DNA from: Ancrocorticia sp047602305
Lineage (GTDB): Bacteria; Actinomycetota; Actinomycetes; Actinomycetales; Actinomycetaceae
NCBI GenBank assembly: GCA_047602305.1
Contig: JASGHO010000001.1
Location: 1,798,001-1,862,000 of the forward strand
Reading direction: 5' to 3'
Length of the DNA: 64,000 bases
The notes under the pieces are model-generated. The model did not search any database, had not been told where the DNA came from, and saw only the letters and a program-made list of their open reading frames with translations. Positions 1-8,505 of this stretch are shown piece after piece; the first letter of the stretch is position 1; the number at the start of each line of letters is the position of its first letter. The translations under genes were made by a program, and so were the position numbers.

Positions 1-241
1 CGCGTACACATTCATCGAACGCATCCCAATTTTCACCGAAATACAGAGGGAACTGGAGAGAGGCAGCGAACTCATCAAACAAGGACTGTTTTGTCCTCAT
101 CTTCCGTCCACGAACAACACGAACCGTCAGTTCCTGTTTTCTCCACTGAAACATCGCCGAGTAAAGTACATCGTCATCACCCTCGAACACTAACGGTCGC
201 AGCTCAGATTCCACCGTTAGTAGCACATCAAAATTCGTCAC
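1..241 (-). CDS. Barstar-family ribonuclease inhibitor (immunity protein), 3' end outside the window
   Basis: Reading the minus strand from a GTG at 241 gives 80 codons with no stop before the window edge. The segment FPLYFGENWDAFDECVR, near the end of the visible part, matches the barstar helix-loop signature (FP..YGENWDAL.DCL). Barstar proteins bind and block guanyl-specific secreted ribonucleases of the barnase/RNase Sa type. The start overlaps the stop of the preceding RNase-like gene by 4 bp (GTGA), a translational coupling expected of a toxin/inhibitor pair. The C-terminus is cut by the window edge. Family call is from sequence pattern; its pairing with the upstream RNase is inferred from position. 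Confidence 0.8.
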   Translation of the reverse strand, partial: MTNFDVLLTVESELRPLVFEGDDDVLYSAMFQWRKQELTVRVVRGRKMRTKQSLFDEFAASLQFPLYFGENWDAFDECVR

Positions 242-675
242 TCGTGCGGTCCTCTCATGATCATGAAGGTCTTGTAATGATCTTTCGTTGAGTAAGCTGA
301 ACCATCACTCCCGGTCACGATCCTTTCAGTTCCCCGAGTCGGACCACTACCTTTAGGGTTCACATCCCATTCCCGATAGGTGAGTCCCGGAGCCTCTGGC
401 AACCCAACAGGATCGTTCTGCCAAGTCGTACCACCCTTGTAGTGAGGTAAGGCGGCTCCCTTGCTGTCCACCCGGTCCAAAATCATCGCGTCCTTCGGCC
501 AGGAGTTCCCGATTTGGATGAGAAAAATTGCCCTACTGGGGTGAGGACCGTTGTTTGCGTGCTTGGCGTGCTTGGCGTGCTTGGCGGAGTTCACGCTGGT
601 GGAGTTTGAAGCTGGCTTCCTTTCCGTAGACTGGGTGGTCTTTGAGTTCTTCGACGATGGCCCAGCCTCGTTCAC
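238..675 (-). CDS. Orphan guanyl-specific RNase (RNase N1/T1/Sa-like) toxin domain
   Basis: The last ~90 residues match the microbial RNase Sa/N1 family: a WQN segment, YREWDV carrying the catalytic Glu, TRGTERIVTG carrying the active-site Arg residues, and KDHYKTF carrying the catalytic His. These enzymes cut RNA after guanosine. No signal peptide or Hint domain precedes it. The N-terminal part of the open frame (from an ATG at 675) runs out of frame through the 3' end of the neighbouring immunity gene, so the true start is unknown. It looks like a displaced C-terminal toxin cassette of an RHS-type protein rather than a free gene. The barstar gene follows with a 4-bp overlap. Confidence 0.7.
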   Translation of the reverse strand: MNEAGPSSKNSKTTQSTERKPASNSTSVNSAKHAKHAKHANNGPHPSRAIFLIQIGNSWPKDAMILDRVDSKGAALPHYKGGTTWQNDPVGLPEAPGLTYREWDVNPKGSGPTRGTERIVTGSDGSAYSTKDHYKTFMIMRGPHE

Positions 676-1138
676 GTCCCAGCCTGATGATCGGTCCCAA
701 GAAGAAGATCTGTGAACCGTTGCGTGTAGGTACGTCTAACAGTGCGATCAGTTCATCGAGATGCTCCCGCCGTGCACTTTCAGCCAAAGCAGCCGCCAAT
801 CCCTCAATCTCACCCTTCCCAGTTGCCACGAGGTAGAGGTCTCGGAGCTGCCACCAATAAGGCGTGGCCTCCTTCACCGCCATGACCCGCGCCAACCACT
901 CCATGACACGGTCGGGATACCCGCCACGCTCTAAGTGCTTCAATGTGATTGGGAAGATGACCGGGTAGGACTCGGGATACTTATACACCTGCCACACAGA
1001 CTCGACATCAACACCAACCTCACGCAGATCCGCGATGATCGGTTGCTCAGCACGGATCCGCTCACGTGCCTTTTCCGCAATCTCTACTTTGCGTCTCTCG
1101 TTCCATTCCCGACGCTCACGAATCTCTGCCTCATTCAT
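533..1138 (-). CDS. Putative immunity protein for the REase-type RHS toxin
   Basis: About 200 residues starting at ATG 1138 (MNEAEIRERREW), 17 bp after the stop of the REase-type toxin tail. The protein is helical, charged and cytoplasmic-looking, without signal peptide or membrane segment. I do not recognise the family. Its position directly behind a polymorphic toxin is the standard place for the cognate immunity gene, which is the only basis for the role. The C-terminus (QARQARQAR) comes from a 9-bp repeat present three times near 556-588, at the junction with the next cassette, so the natural 3' end may have been replaced by recombination. Confidence 0.55.
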   Translation of the reverse strand: MNEAEIRERREWNERRKVEIAEKARERIRAEQPIIADLREVGVDVESVWQVYKYPESYPVIFPITLKHLERGGYPDRVMEWLARVMAVKEATPYWWQLRDLYLVATGKGEIEGLAAALAESARREHLDELIALLDVPTRNGSQIFFLGPIIRLGRERGWAIVEELKDHPVYGKEASFKLHQRELRQARQARQARKQRSSPQ

Positions 1139-1154
1139 GCTCTTGCCTTTCCAC

Positions 1155-2534
1155 TCACGGAATGAACTTCCTCGTAACATCTCCATTGCTAATGGCCGTT
1201 TGGAGAGGACCAGTAATGTACGTGTTTGAACGGGTGTACAAATCAACACTCAGATTATTGTCCTTCGCGTACTGAATATCATCCCGTAACTGCCTAGACA
1301 AAGATTGGCTCTTCACGTTCTTCACCTCCGAAAGGGTCTCAGGAGTTATTCCGTCAGGTATCCTGTTTCGGTTATTGATTGAGATTTTCTGTTTCCCTCC
1401 AATGTCGTAGGCTTCCCGAACTCTCTTCTCCCCGTTCTTCCCCGCATTGACTGGCCCTACCCCGCCGGGGCAGTTGTGGACGAGTGTGGGTTGGGTTCCG
1501 GCGTAGTAGGTGTGGATGTCTTCGATGGTGAGGTTGTAGGCGGTGAGGTCTTGTTCGGTGATGGCGAGTTCGGTGACGAGGATGTCGTTGCCGTGCTCGT
1601 CGAGGAGGATGTCACCGGGCTGCAAGGCGATTGCTTCGACCCACTCGCCACGTGATTCTACCCAGAAGGGGTGGTTGTCGGTGGCATCAATAGTGTCTTG
1701 ATCAGTGCCGACCGCGACCATGGTGTGGGGTCCGGTGTTACGGATGAGCGCCTCGACAGTACGTGGACCTTTTTCACCGGTTTCAGGGTCGGTGGCCATG
1801 ACTTGGTCACCGATAGCGACGTCTTGGATGGGTTTTTGGGTGCCATCTGCCATCAACACCAACGTGACACCGGTGAAGCTGTTCATACACGGATGAGAGG
1901 CCCCGTCGCCGCGTTTGACGATCTTCTGGACCCATCCGCTGATTGCTTCTCCGGCATTGCTCACCTGACGGAAGGTATTTTTGAGAAGTCGTCCACCGGT
2001 GGCTGCGTTCCCGATAATGGGTACCATGGCCGCTACGGAGATAGCGGCGTTCTTCCAGTCTCCCTCGATGGCGTACAAGACCGCGTTGGTGCCATCAGCT
2101 GCCTCGCCTACGACTGGAACCATTCCCATCGCGTCAAGGCCTCGGTGTAGGTATGCCTTGAACTTCGATTCCCTGGCAAGTGCGTGCACTGCCTTTTGCG
2201 ATGGACGTCTATATGAACCGTAATATGCACTCCCGTAGGTGTTTGTTCCCCATGAAGAATAGGGTGCAGGGTTTGATGCACTGGTAGCTGGCGGTGCCCA
2301 ACTGGCCGAAGCTGGGTAGGAAGGAGCACCAACATTCACACTCGGCGCTGGCTTACTAGGCTTAGCCGGTCTCTTACTCGTCGCTGCCATGCTCTGACCA
2401 CCATCGCTGAGTGCGAACATGGTCGCTGCCAGTCCGGTGGGGTCAGTCAACGTGGAGGGGTTGGCGTGGGCGTAGTTGTAGGGGTGGAATTGTTGGGGTA
2501 CTTCGGTGAACAACAACGGGTCGGGGCTAATGAA
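1155..2534 (-). pseudogene. RHS C-terminal module (core end, Hint, REase-fold toxin), separated from its 5' part by an IS
   Basis: Translating from the IS junction gives SPDPLLFTEVPQQFHPYNYAHANP..DPTGLAA (end of the RHS core), an Ala/Ser/Tyr-rich linker, a hydrophobic pre-toxin segment (GMVPVVGEAADGTNAVLYAIEGDWKNAA..), then a Hint domain from CMNSFTGVTLVLMADGT to the terminal VHNC. The last ~100 residues after VHNC form the toxin. Its motif R-x-PDG...SEVKN followed by SRQLRDDIQYA fits the PD-(D/E)xK nuclease toxins (Tox-REase-7-like), which would cut nucleic acid in a competitor. The Hint domain is expected to release the toxin by autocleavage. The 5' continuation lies at 5555-6213 beyond the IS21-family element, so the gene is interrupted and almost certainly silent. 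Confidence 0.75.
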
Positions 2535-2803
2535 TGTGTAGGGCAGTATTGGGGTAGGCCGTTGTGCTGGGGTTTTTTGGCTGTTGTGCTGGCTGGTTTT
2601 AGGCCGTTGTGCAGTCCAGAATCCTGCCACTTGATGCGTGGTGGTGGCAGGTTGGTGGGCCCTTGGAGTTTCCCTCTGGTTGCTGGTTGATAGCAAAAAG
2701 GAGGGGACATGGGTCTGTCATTCGTGTTCCACGTTATATGTTTCTTTGTCTAGGCCGTTCGTGTTTGCAGGCGCGTGGCCCTGGGCAAAGAAACAGGAAG
2801 TAT

Positions 2804-4255
2804 ATGACGCTACCCATGTCCCTTATTGAAACTATCAGAGAACTTGACCGGCAGGGAATTTCCGGTCGTGAGATCTCTCGCCAGCTTAAGGTCTCGCGTG
2901 AGACTGTCGCGAAGTATCTCGCGATCGAGGATTTCAGTCCGCCTGTGCCGGTTCGTGCTTCTCACAAGCCCCGGGTGATGACGCCAGTGATGGTCGAGTT
3001 CATTGAGTCGGTGTTACAGGCCGATCAAGGCCAGCCACGTAAACAACGACATACCGCGAAACGCATTTTTGAACGGCTGGTGGCCGAGAAAGACTACCAA
3101 GGCTCTTACCGGCGGGTATGCACGCATGTCAAGGCCTGGCGCCAGGCCCGTCAAAGCTCTGGCGACGGGTTCGCCGAATTGGTGTGGGGCCCGGGCGATG
3201 CTCAGGTCGATTTCGGTGAGATCCATGTCAAAGATGCTGGTGGGGCTGATGTGATTCAGGCGATGCTGGTGGTCTCCTTCCCGTACTCGAATGCTCGTTA
3301 CGGGCAGGTCTATGGGGGCCAGAGCGCTGAGTGCGTCACTCACGGATTACAAACCATTTTCGAGCATGTGGGTTTCGTGCCGCGTCTGCTGGTCTTTGAT
3401 AACGCGACCGGGATCGGACGGCGTGTCGGGGAGCAGATCACCGAGGCCGAGTTGTTTGCTCGTTTCCGTGCTCATCACGGGTTTGCTACCCGGTTTTGTA
3501 ACCCCTACTCGGGTAACGAGAAAGGACATGTGGAAAACGCGGTGGGCTACCTGCGTCGTAACTTGTTCGTTCCTATCCCCATCGTGGCCGATACCCAAGA
3601 GTTTAACCAGGACCTCTTAACGCGCTGTGATGGTCTGCTTGACCAGACTCATTACCGTAAACACGAAGAACTACGCGCCTTGTTCGCCACTGATAAAGCG
3701 GCAGGACTAGACCTACCGGGCGCCCGGTTTACCCCGGTCCGGTTCGACACCCGCAAAGCCGATAAAGACGGACGTGTCACTTTCGACAACAATTTCTATC
3801 TCCTAGGCCCGCAATACTCGGGGTGGGACGTGAGTGTGGGAATCGGGGCCCACACCATAGAGTTCTTCGACCACCACGGCCATCAACTTGCCTGCCTGCC
3901 CAGGTGTTTCACCCACACAGCTTCCACCATCGCTAGTGAAGCGTCCCTACTGGAAGCGTTGTTCACTCGCCCCGGGGCATGGTCACATTCCCCACTACGT
4001 CCAGCCATGCCCACTATTTTGGTTACTGCTCTAGACCAGGCCAGCTACCAGGACAAACGCCGTACCCTCAAAGCACTGCACGCTACCAGCACCGCCTGCG
4101 GATTCGAAGCGACCATGAACGCTGCCCACCACCTCCTGCGCGCCCAGCAGCCCCTGAACCAGGCCGCGTTATCCCTCCTGGCTTCAGGCACTGGGAGCAT
4201 CTACCACCCCAACCCCGACGTCAACCTCGCTGTCTATGACACCCTCATCGCCTAA
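2804..4255 (+). CDS. istA: IS21-family transposase IstA
   Basis: About 483 residues. An N-terminal helix-turn-helix (IRELDRQGISGREISRQLKVSRETVAKYL) is followed by an integrase-type DDE core: AQVDFGEI (first Asp), LLVFDNATG (second Asp) and NEKGHVENAVGYLRRN (Glu). IstA carries out strand cleavage and transfer. The ATG at 2804 follows AGGAAG; ATG 2816 is an alternative with better spacing to the same sequence. Upstream in-frame codons lie in the IS end repeats and are unlikely to be translated. The gene is followed by a small gene and then istB. Confidence 0.9.
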   Translation: MTLPMSLIETIRELDRQGISGREISRQLKVSRETVAKYLAIEDFSPPVPVRASHKPRVMTPVMVEFIESVLQADQGQPRKQRHTAKRIFERLVAEKDYQGSYRRVCTHVKAWRQARQSSGDGFAELVWGPGDAQVDFGEIHVKDAGGADVIQAMLVVSFPYSNARYGQVYGGQSAECVTHGLQTIFEHVGFVPRLLVFDNATGIGRRVGEQITEAELFARFRAHHGFATRFCNPYSGNEKGHVENAVGYLRRNLFVPIPIVADTQEFNQDLLTRCDGLLDQTHYRKHEELRALFATDKAAGLDLPGARFTPVRFDTRKADKDGRVTFDNNFYLLGPQYSGWDVSVGIGAHTIEFFDHHGHQLACLPRCFTHTASTIASEASLLEALFTRPGAWSHSPLRPAMPTILVTALDQASYQDKRRTLKALHATSTACGFEATMNAAHHLLRAQQPLNQAALSLLASGTGSIYHPNPDVNLAVYDTLIA

Positions 4256-4311
4256 CACCACCCCACACAAGACATCTAACGACATCAAACACGATCAAAA
4301 GAGTATTCCTG

Positions 4312-4617
4312 ATGACATCCCATACCCCCTCAACAGATCCCCACGACTGGCCCGTCACTGCCCAGGATTTAGCTCGCTGGGCCGATGAAGAAACCATCAA
4401 CCACTGGCACAACACGCTCGGGCAAGCCGACATCACGATCAACCAGGCACTCCAGATCATCACAGATGCCTCTGATCGCCTCACTCGAACCGACAAGATC
4501 TACATCACCACCATGATCGAGATCGCCCTGCACGCACTGAAAGCCGCGGCCAGGCACACCGGTCCCATTCCCGAACCCGTCATCGAGCCCATCAACATCG
4601 ACACTCTCGACATCTAA
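4312..4617 (+). CDS. Small hypothetical protein between istA and istB
   Basis: Encodes 101 residues, mostly acidic and predicted helical (WPVTAQDLARWADEETINHW at the start). No signal peptide, membrane segment or known motif is evident. It is collinear with istA and istB inside the IS boundaries and does not overlap either, with 57 bp before and 80 bp after it. No strong ribosome binding site is visible before ATG 4312. The usual IS21 layout has istA directly abutting istB, so a third frame here is atypical. It could be an element-specific accessory protein or a non-coding spacer that happens to be open. Confidence 0.5.
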   Translation: MTSHTPSTDPHDWPVTAQDLARWADEETINHWHNTLGQADITINQALQIITDASDRLTRTDKIYITTMIEIALHALKAAARHTGPIPEPVIEPINIDTLDI

Positions 4618-4697
4618 ACACCACACACACCCAACCCCGCCCACCTCTGTGAAGCGGGGGCGATGACACACACCCAAAAACACCAAGGAGAACCATC

Positions 4698-5492
4698 GTG
4701 CCTACCACCTACCCAGCCACACCCACCACCACGCCACCGACCAGCCCCCTGGGCGATATGAATCCCCTTCAACTAGCCACGCAAGTACGTGCCAACGCCA
4801 AAGAAGCCCGCCTGACCAGCCACGTCCTAGAAACCCAACTCGCCACCATCACCACCGACCACCTCGCCTTCCTGGCCACCTACCTCAATGCCGAGATCAC
4901 CTCCCGGCGCGCCTCGGCCCGGGCCCGCCTCATCGCCGGGGCCCACCTACCCACCATCAAAACCCTTGACGGCTACGACTGGACCAGACTCACCCTGCCC
5001 GAAGGTCTCACACCCACCAACCTCGCCGCTCTTGACTTCCTCACCCGGGCCGAGGACCTCATCTGCTACGGAGACGTCGGCTGCGGGAAAACACACCTGG
5101 CCACAGCCCTCATCCACACCGCCTGCCACAACGGCATCAAAGCCCGCTTCACCACCGCCGCCGACCTCGTCATGAACCTCCGCAAAGCCAAAAACGAAGC
5201 ACGCCTCGACCGCGAACTCACCCTCCTGGCCCGCTTCGAGCTCCTCGCCATCGACGAACTCGGCTACCTACCCATCGACCCCGAAGGAGCCAGACTCTTA
5301 TTCCAAGTCATCAACAACACCTACGAGAAAACCAGCCTCATCATCACCACCAACATCGAATTCTCCCGCTGGGGCACCATCTTCGGCGATGACAACATCG
5401 CCGCAGCCATCATCGACCGACTCATCCACCACGGACACCTCATCCGCCACACCGGCACCTCATGGAGAGTCCAAAACGCCCTCATGAAATAA
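4698..5492 (+). CDS. istB: IS21-family helper ATPase IstB
   Basis: 264 residues of the IstB/DnaA-like AAA+ family, which assembles on target DNA and directs IstA. Walker A is CYGDVGCGKTHLATAL and Walker B is LLAIDELGYLP; the sensor-like stretch SLIITTNIEFSRWGTIFGD is typical. The GTG start at 4698 has AAGGAG eight bases upstream. A short Thr/Pro-rich tail precedes the family's usual N-terminus. Length is normal for the family and the frame is intact. Confidence 0.92.
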   Translation: MPTTYPATPTTTPPTSPLGDMNPLQLATQVRANAKEARLTSHVLETQLATITTDHLAFLATYLNAEITSRRASARARLIAGAHLPTIKTLDGYDWTRLTLPEGLTPTNLAALDFLTRAEDLICYGDVGCGKTHLATALIHTACHNGIKARFTTAADLVMNLRKAKNEARLDRELTLLARFELLAIDELGYLPIDPEGARLLFQVINNTYEKTSLIITTNIEFSRWGTIFGDDNIAAAIIDRLIHHGHLIRHTGTSWRVQNALMK

Positions 5493-5554
5493 CCAACAGC
5501 AACCCGGCCTAAAAACGAACTGCACTACGGCCCACAAAAAACTTGCAAAACACA

Positions 5555-6213
5555 CTAATGAATTGACCGATAGTGGGGTCGTAGTAGCGGGCCCCGATAT
5601 GGGTTAGTCCGGTACTGTCGGTGGGTTTGTCCAAGAACCCGTGGTCTCCGACCCAGGTGACAGGGTTTTTGTCGCGGGGATTACCGTAGGGGTCGTGGTG
5701 GCGGCGTGTGGGTGTGTTGGTGGCGTTGTTGACCGCTAGTTGTGGGGTGTGTTGAGAGTTGCCCACAATTGTTGTCACGCCAGCCGCGCCGGTGGTGGTA
5801 CGAGAGGCAACAACAGTCCCGTTGAACGCGTAATACCTGATCGCACTAGTGGTCGAGCCGGTGCGGGTGATTTCCTGACCGCCAGGCAGATACACCGTCG
5901 TCGTCCCTGCCTCGCGGCGCACCAGCCGGGCCCCGTCAGCGGTGTAGGTGTAGGAATGTTTGGTGGTTCCTGCGGTTAGCGAGGCTAGGCGTCCTTCGCC
6001 GTCCCACGTCAATGTCTGCTTGGATTGGCCCGCCAGCGCGCGAGTCAGCGTGTTACCCGCCGCGTCATAGGTGTAGCTATTGGTTGTCGTGGTACCGGTG
6101 GGGGCGGTGGTGGTGGCTTTGGTTAACTGGTGCGCGCCTGTGCTACCGGCTGGTGGGCGGGTGTAGCTTGTGGATGTGTCACCGGTAGTGGTGTGTTTGG
6201 TGAATCCTGTCCG
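5555..6213 (-). pseudogene. RHS core fragment, 5' part of the interrupted RHS tail
   Basis: This 659-bp stretch aligns without visible differences to 13,622-14,280 of the large RHS gene (offset 8067). It encodes YD-repeat and RHS-core sequence (GNRTGFTKHTTTG ... HHDPYGNPRD ... YYDPTIGQFIS). Similarity stops abruptly at 6213; 6214-6339 has no counterpart in the paralogue and I see no gene in it. The fragment therefore lacks the whole N-terminal ~1450 residues of an RHS protein. It continues in frame, once the IS is removed, into 1155-2534. It is an orphan C-terminal module that could exchange with the main gene by homologous recombination. Confidence 0.8.
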
Positions 6214-6339
6214 ATTACCCACCCTGAGTAGTATTCGCCGGTCGACGACGACGCCACACCACTAGGCACCGAGTCACTACCGAAAGGCTTCCTCACCAGT
6301 AAACAAGAACAGGCCCGGCACTCAACAACAAGTGGATAA

Positions 6340-6906
6340 TTAGCCACTATTAGTAGGCGTCCACCCATCACCAGCAAAACGTGCAGTCCGCTCCGCATAT
6401 TCTGCGCCCTTGACGGATAGATAGTCCTGCCATTGTGGGAGAAGGCTGTCGATTACGGGCGGTTCACCGGGCCATTGCGAAACCCACCTAATGAGGTCCC
6501 TAATCTCTAGAGGATAACCAAAATCAGCCCACAAGATCTGCAGGATCATCATCAAATCGTCATAATCGGAACGATGCTCCAAAGCCCAGCTGAATGCCAA
6601 AAACATCCACACTCGCCATGGCTCCTCGCCTTCGAGAGGTGAACCTTCCGCTTCAATCTCTCTTGCAGCAGCATACATAAGACGTTCCACGTTGTAGTAC
6701 TCATCGCGAAGCAGCAACGCGACTTCCTCCACAGACGGTGTCTGCGGCATGCCCAACGCATACTGCGCTTCACCCAATCGAACCGCACCATCGTCGCTAA
6801 CCCATCGTTGCTGATACCCATAGACCAACTCTTGGGCAGTGGGAACAACCCTCGCAAGAGTATATTCAGGGGGCAACAACTGGTTCTCAAGGAATCGACT
6901 ACTCAT
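6340..6906 (-). CDS. DUF2247-like protein, candidate immunity gene
   Basis: About 188 residues from ATG 6906; an in-frame GTG at 6945 is also possible. The middle and C-terminal parts (ALLLRDEYYNVERLM ... YDDLMMILQILWADFGYPLEIRDLIRWV) resemble DUF2247 proteins, in which a YADF.YP.EI motif is characteristic. Such proteins are repeatedly found behind polymorphic toxins. It lies 66 bp after another candidate immunity gene on the same strand, in the toxin-cassette string. The cognate toxin is not obvious; it may have been lost when the adjoining RHS fragment arrived at 6213. Cytoplasmic, without signal peptide. Confidence 0.55.
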   Translation of the reverse strand: MSSRFLENQLLPPEYTLARVVPTAQELVYGYQQRWVSDDGAVRLGEAQYALGMPQTPSVEEVALLLRDEYYNVERLMYAAAREIEAEGSPLEGEEPWRVWMFLAFSWALEHRSDYDDLMMILQILWADFGYPLEIRDLIRWVSQWPGEPPVIDSLLPQWQDYLSVKGAEYAERTARFAGDGWTPTNSG

Positions 6907-6972
6907 GGGATATTCGTTTCCCCATGGATTCTCCACAATCAACACCCACTCAATTGCCCTGGCTTCAAACCC

Positions 6973-7491
6973 TCAAGCTAACCGAGATGTAGACTCAACA
7001 ACCGGTCGAATATAAATTGCGCGGTTGAACTCCCAGTTTTCTTCAATCTCGTAGGTCTTACGCCAGGCACGGTAGTAAGCAAAATAACCCGAGGGAATCT
7101 CCGCATCATCGAGCCTCCTGCGATACTCCTCTCCATCACCAACAAGCCCCCAGACATAGGTAGGAACAATATAGAAACCAAGAACCTCACGGCCCGGACC
7201 ATATTCCCACTTACTCGCCACAAGCTCAGTGATGCTTGGAGGCGACGTCTCCAACTCACTACTCTCACACGGCAACGGAATGACCAACGCCGTATCAAAC
7301 GGAGCACCACGCACTTTCACCACCTCGTGAATCGCCACGAGACACTCCAACCCAGCCTTTACCGCAAAGGGAGGAGGTGGATCATTGGTAACTGCATCGA
7401 TATCAATCTGAGCCGGAATCTTGCCAACATCAAGCTCATCAATAGCCCACTGCACTACGGCCTCACGAAAACTATTCAAACTTCCATCCAA
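6973..7491 (-). CDS. Putative immunity protein for the orphan WKHG-type toxin
   Basis: About 172 residues beginning at a TTG at 7491 and overlapping the end of the toxin cassette by 20 bp. It is acidic and soluble, with features such as EYGPGREVLGFYIVPTYVW and WRKTYEIEENWEFNRAIYI. I do not recognise the family. The overlap with the toxin tail and the same orientation support the immunity role. A later in-frame start is possible because TTG is rare and no strong ribosome binding site is seen. Confidence 0.5.
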   Translation of the reverse strand: MDGSLNSFREAVVQWAIDELDVGKIPAQIDIDAVTNDPPPPFAVKAGLECLVAIHEVVKVRGAPFDTALVIPLPCESSELETSPPSITELVASKWEYGPGREVLGFYIVPTYVWGLVGDGEEYRRRLDDAEIPSGYFAYYRAWRKTYEIEENWEFNRAIYIRPVVESTSRLA

Positions 7492-7833
7492 ATCCCGCTA
7501 ACCAATCTCTTTGCTTCCTTGTCACGTCATAATGCCCATGCTTCCAGGTCCCATCAATATTCAAAGACGGAGCCCCCTGCCCTTTACCAAACACCGCATG
7601 AGGCTGCTCAGCTCCCTCGATTTTCCCTTTATCGATACGGACGATTCCCTTTGGAGCCTGTCCTCGTTCAATCGCCTTATTCATCTGGTTGAAAGGGATT
7701 TTCTTGACGGATTCACCGGGATTACCAAGATCCGCTGGGCAGTTGTGGACGAGTGTGGGTTGGGTTCCAGCATAGTAGGTGTGGATGTCTTCGATGGTGA
7801 GGTTGTAGGCGGTGAGGTCCTGCTCAGTAGATT
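7472..7833 (-). pseudogene. Orphan RHS cassette: last ~30 residues of a Hint domain plus toxin domain
   Basis: Read on the minus strand, EQDLTAYNLTIEDIHTYYAG...TLVHNC, the end of the Hint domain, continues in frame into CPADLGNPGESVKK and a toxin ending GWKFE at 7472. The Hint part is nearly identical to 12,541-12,632 and 1468-1560. An upstream TAA just before SerThrGluGln shows the cassette has no start of its own. The toxin carries the motif EQPHAVF..G..PSLNIDGTWKHG, a pattern I associate with a recurrent polymorphic-toxin family, but I cannot name its activity with confidence. As it stands the toxin can only be expressed after recombining into a complete rhs gene. Confidence 0.65.
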
Positions 7834-7857
7834 ACCCGTTCAGCTTGTAATGAGAGC

Positions 7858-8343
7858 CTATTGGTAGTCATCCCAGTCCTTAACTCCGGGATCGACTTCA
7901 CTAGCCAGAACTTCAAACTCATGGAAGTCCATACTGAGATAACCGTTGGAATCCAGAAAGAGTACACCGCGAGCAAATCCCATCGCCACAGTTCTGAGCA
8001 TCATGTTTAATGATGAGAACTCAACCGAATGCTCACCCCACTCAATCCAAAAACCTCGAACCGGCCGTCCTGATTCCATCCCTAGATCAATGATATAGAA
8101 GTCACCATCACCATCGGCAAACAACGGTAACCAGCCCACTTGCCACCGCATATCACCGACAAACGTCCGGTAGTTGAGAATCGCATCCTCAAGAGATAAC
8201 AAGTAAAAACCTGGGAAAATATCGATCTCGCCAAGTTTCACACCATCGGTCACGGTCCCATTACGCCACCCATAGAGTGCTTCCAACTCCGGAGAAGACC
8301 CTAAACCCACCTGTGTCAGTTCACTCCGAGGTAGGTTCCCAGG
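7858..8343 (-). pseudogene. SMI1/KNR4 (SUKH) family immunity protein, 5'-truncated
   Basis: The frame reads from the IS junction through SPELEALYGWRNGT, WLPLFADGDGDFYIIDL and FLDSNGYLSMDFHEF to the stop at 7858. The W-N-G near the start and the WLP.....GD...ID motif are diagnostic of SUKH immunity proteins. A GTG at 8310 could start a shortened product, but the first helix of the fold would then be missing. Beyond the IS21-type element (after 10,941) the sequence is an IS3 remnant and not the rest of this gene. The 5' end was thus already lost before the IS21-like insertion. Its original toxin is not recognisable nearby. Confidence 0.65.
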
Positions 8344-8505
8344 TGAATATTCGGGGGTTTGAGGGCCGGGGTTATTGTGTGTGAGCGCCGGTGTGGTTGG
8401 TGGTGGTTATTGTTGTTGAGCGCCGTGGGTAGTTTTGCTGGGCGCCGGTAGTGTTTAGGCTCCTTTCACCATGTGATGGTCATGTGGTGAAAGGAGTTAC
8501 CTGCA

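Larger units (their letters stand above)
2535..5554 (+). mobile_element. IS21-family insertion sequence 1 (istA-orf-istB) inside an RHS gene
   Basis: The 3020-bp element begins TGTGTAGGGCAG and ends AAAACACA, fitting the TG..CA ends of the family. It is flanked by an 8-bp target duplication, CTAATGAA, at 2527-2534 and 5555-5562. The uninterrupted target is visible in the intact RHS paralogue at 13,622, which confirms both boundaries. Both ends carry multiple short repeats of the type TAGGCCGTTGTGC / GGCCGTAGTGCAG, as expected for the transposase-binding sites of IS21-like elements. It carries istA, istB and an extra small gene between them. All reading frames look intact, so it may still be mobile. 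Confidence 0.9.

Noticed and set aside
6214..6398. Frame containing GVASSSTGEYYSGW next to the RHS fragment
   Set aside because: It runs out of frame into RHS antisense codons and has no homology to the paralogous locus; too short to support as a gene.
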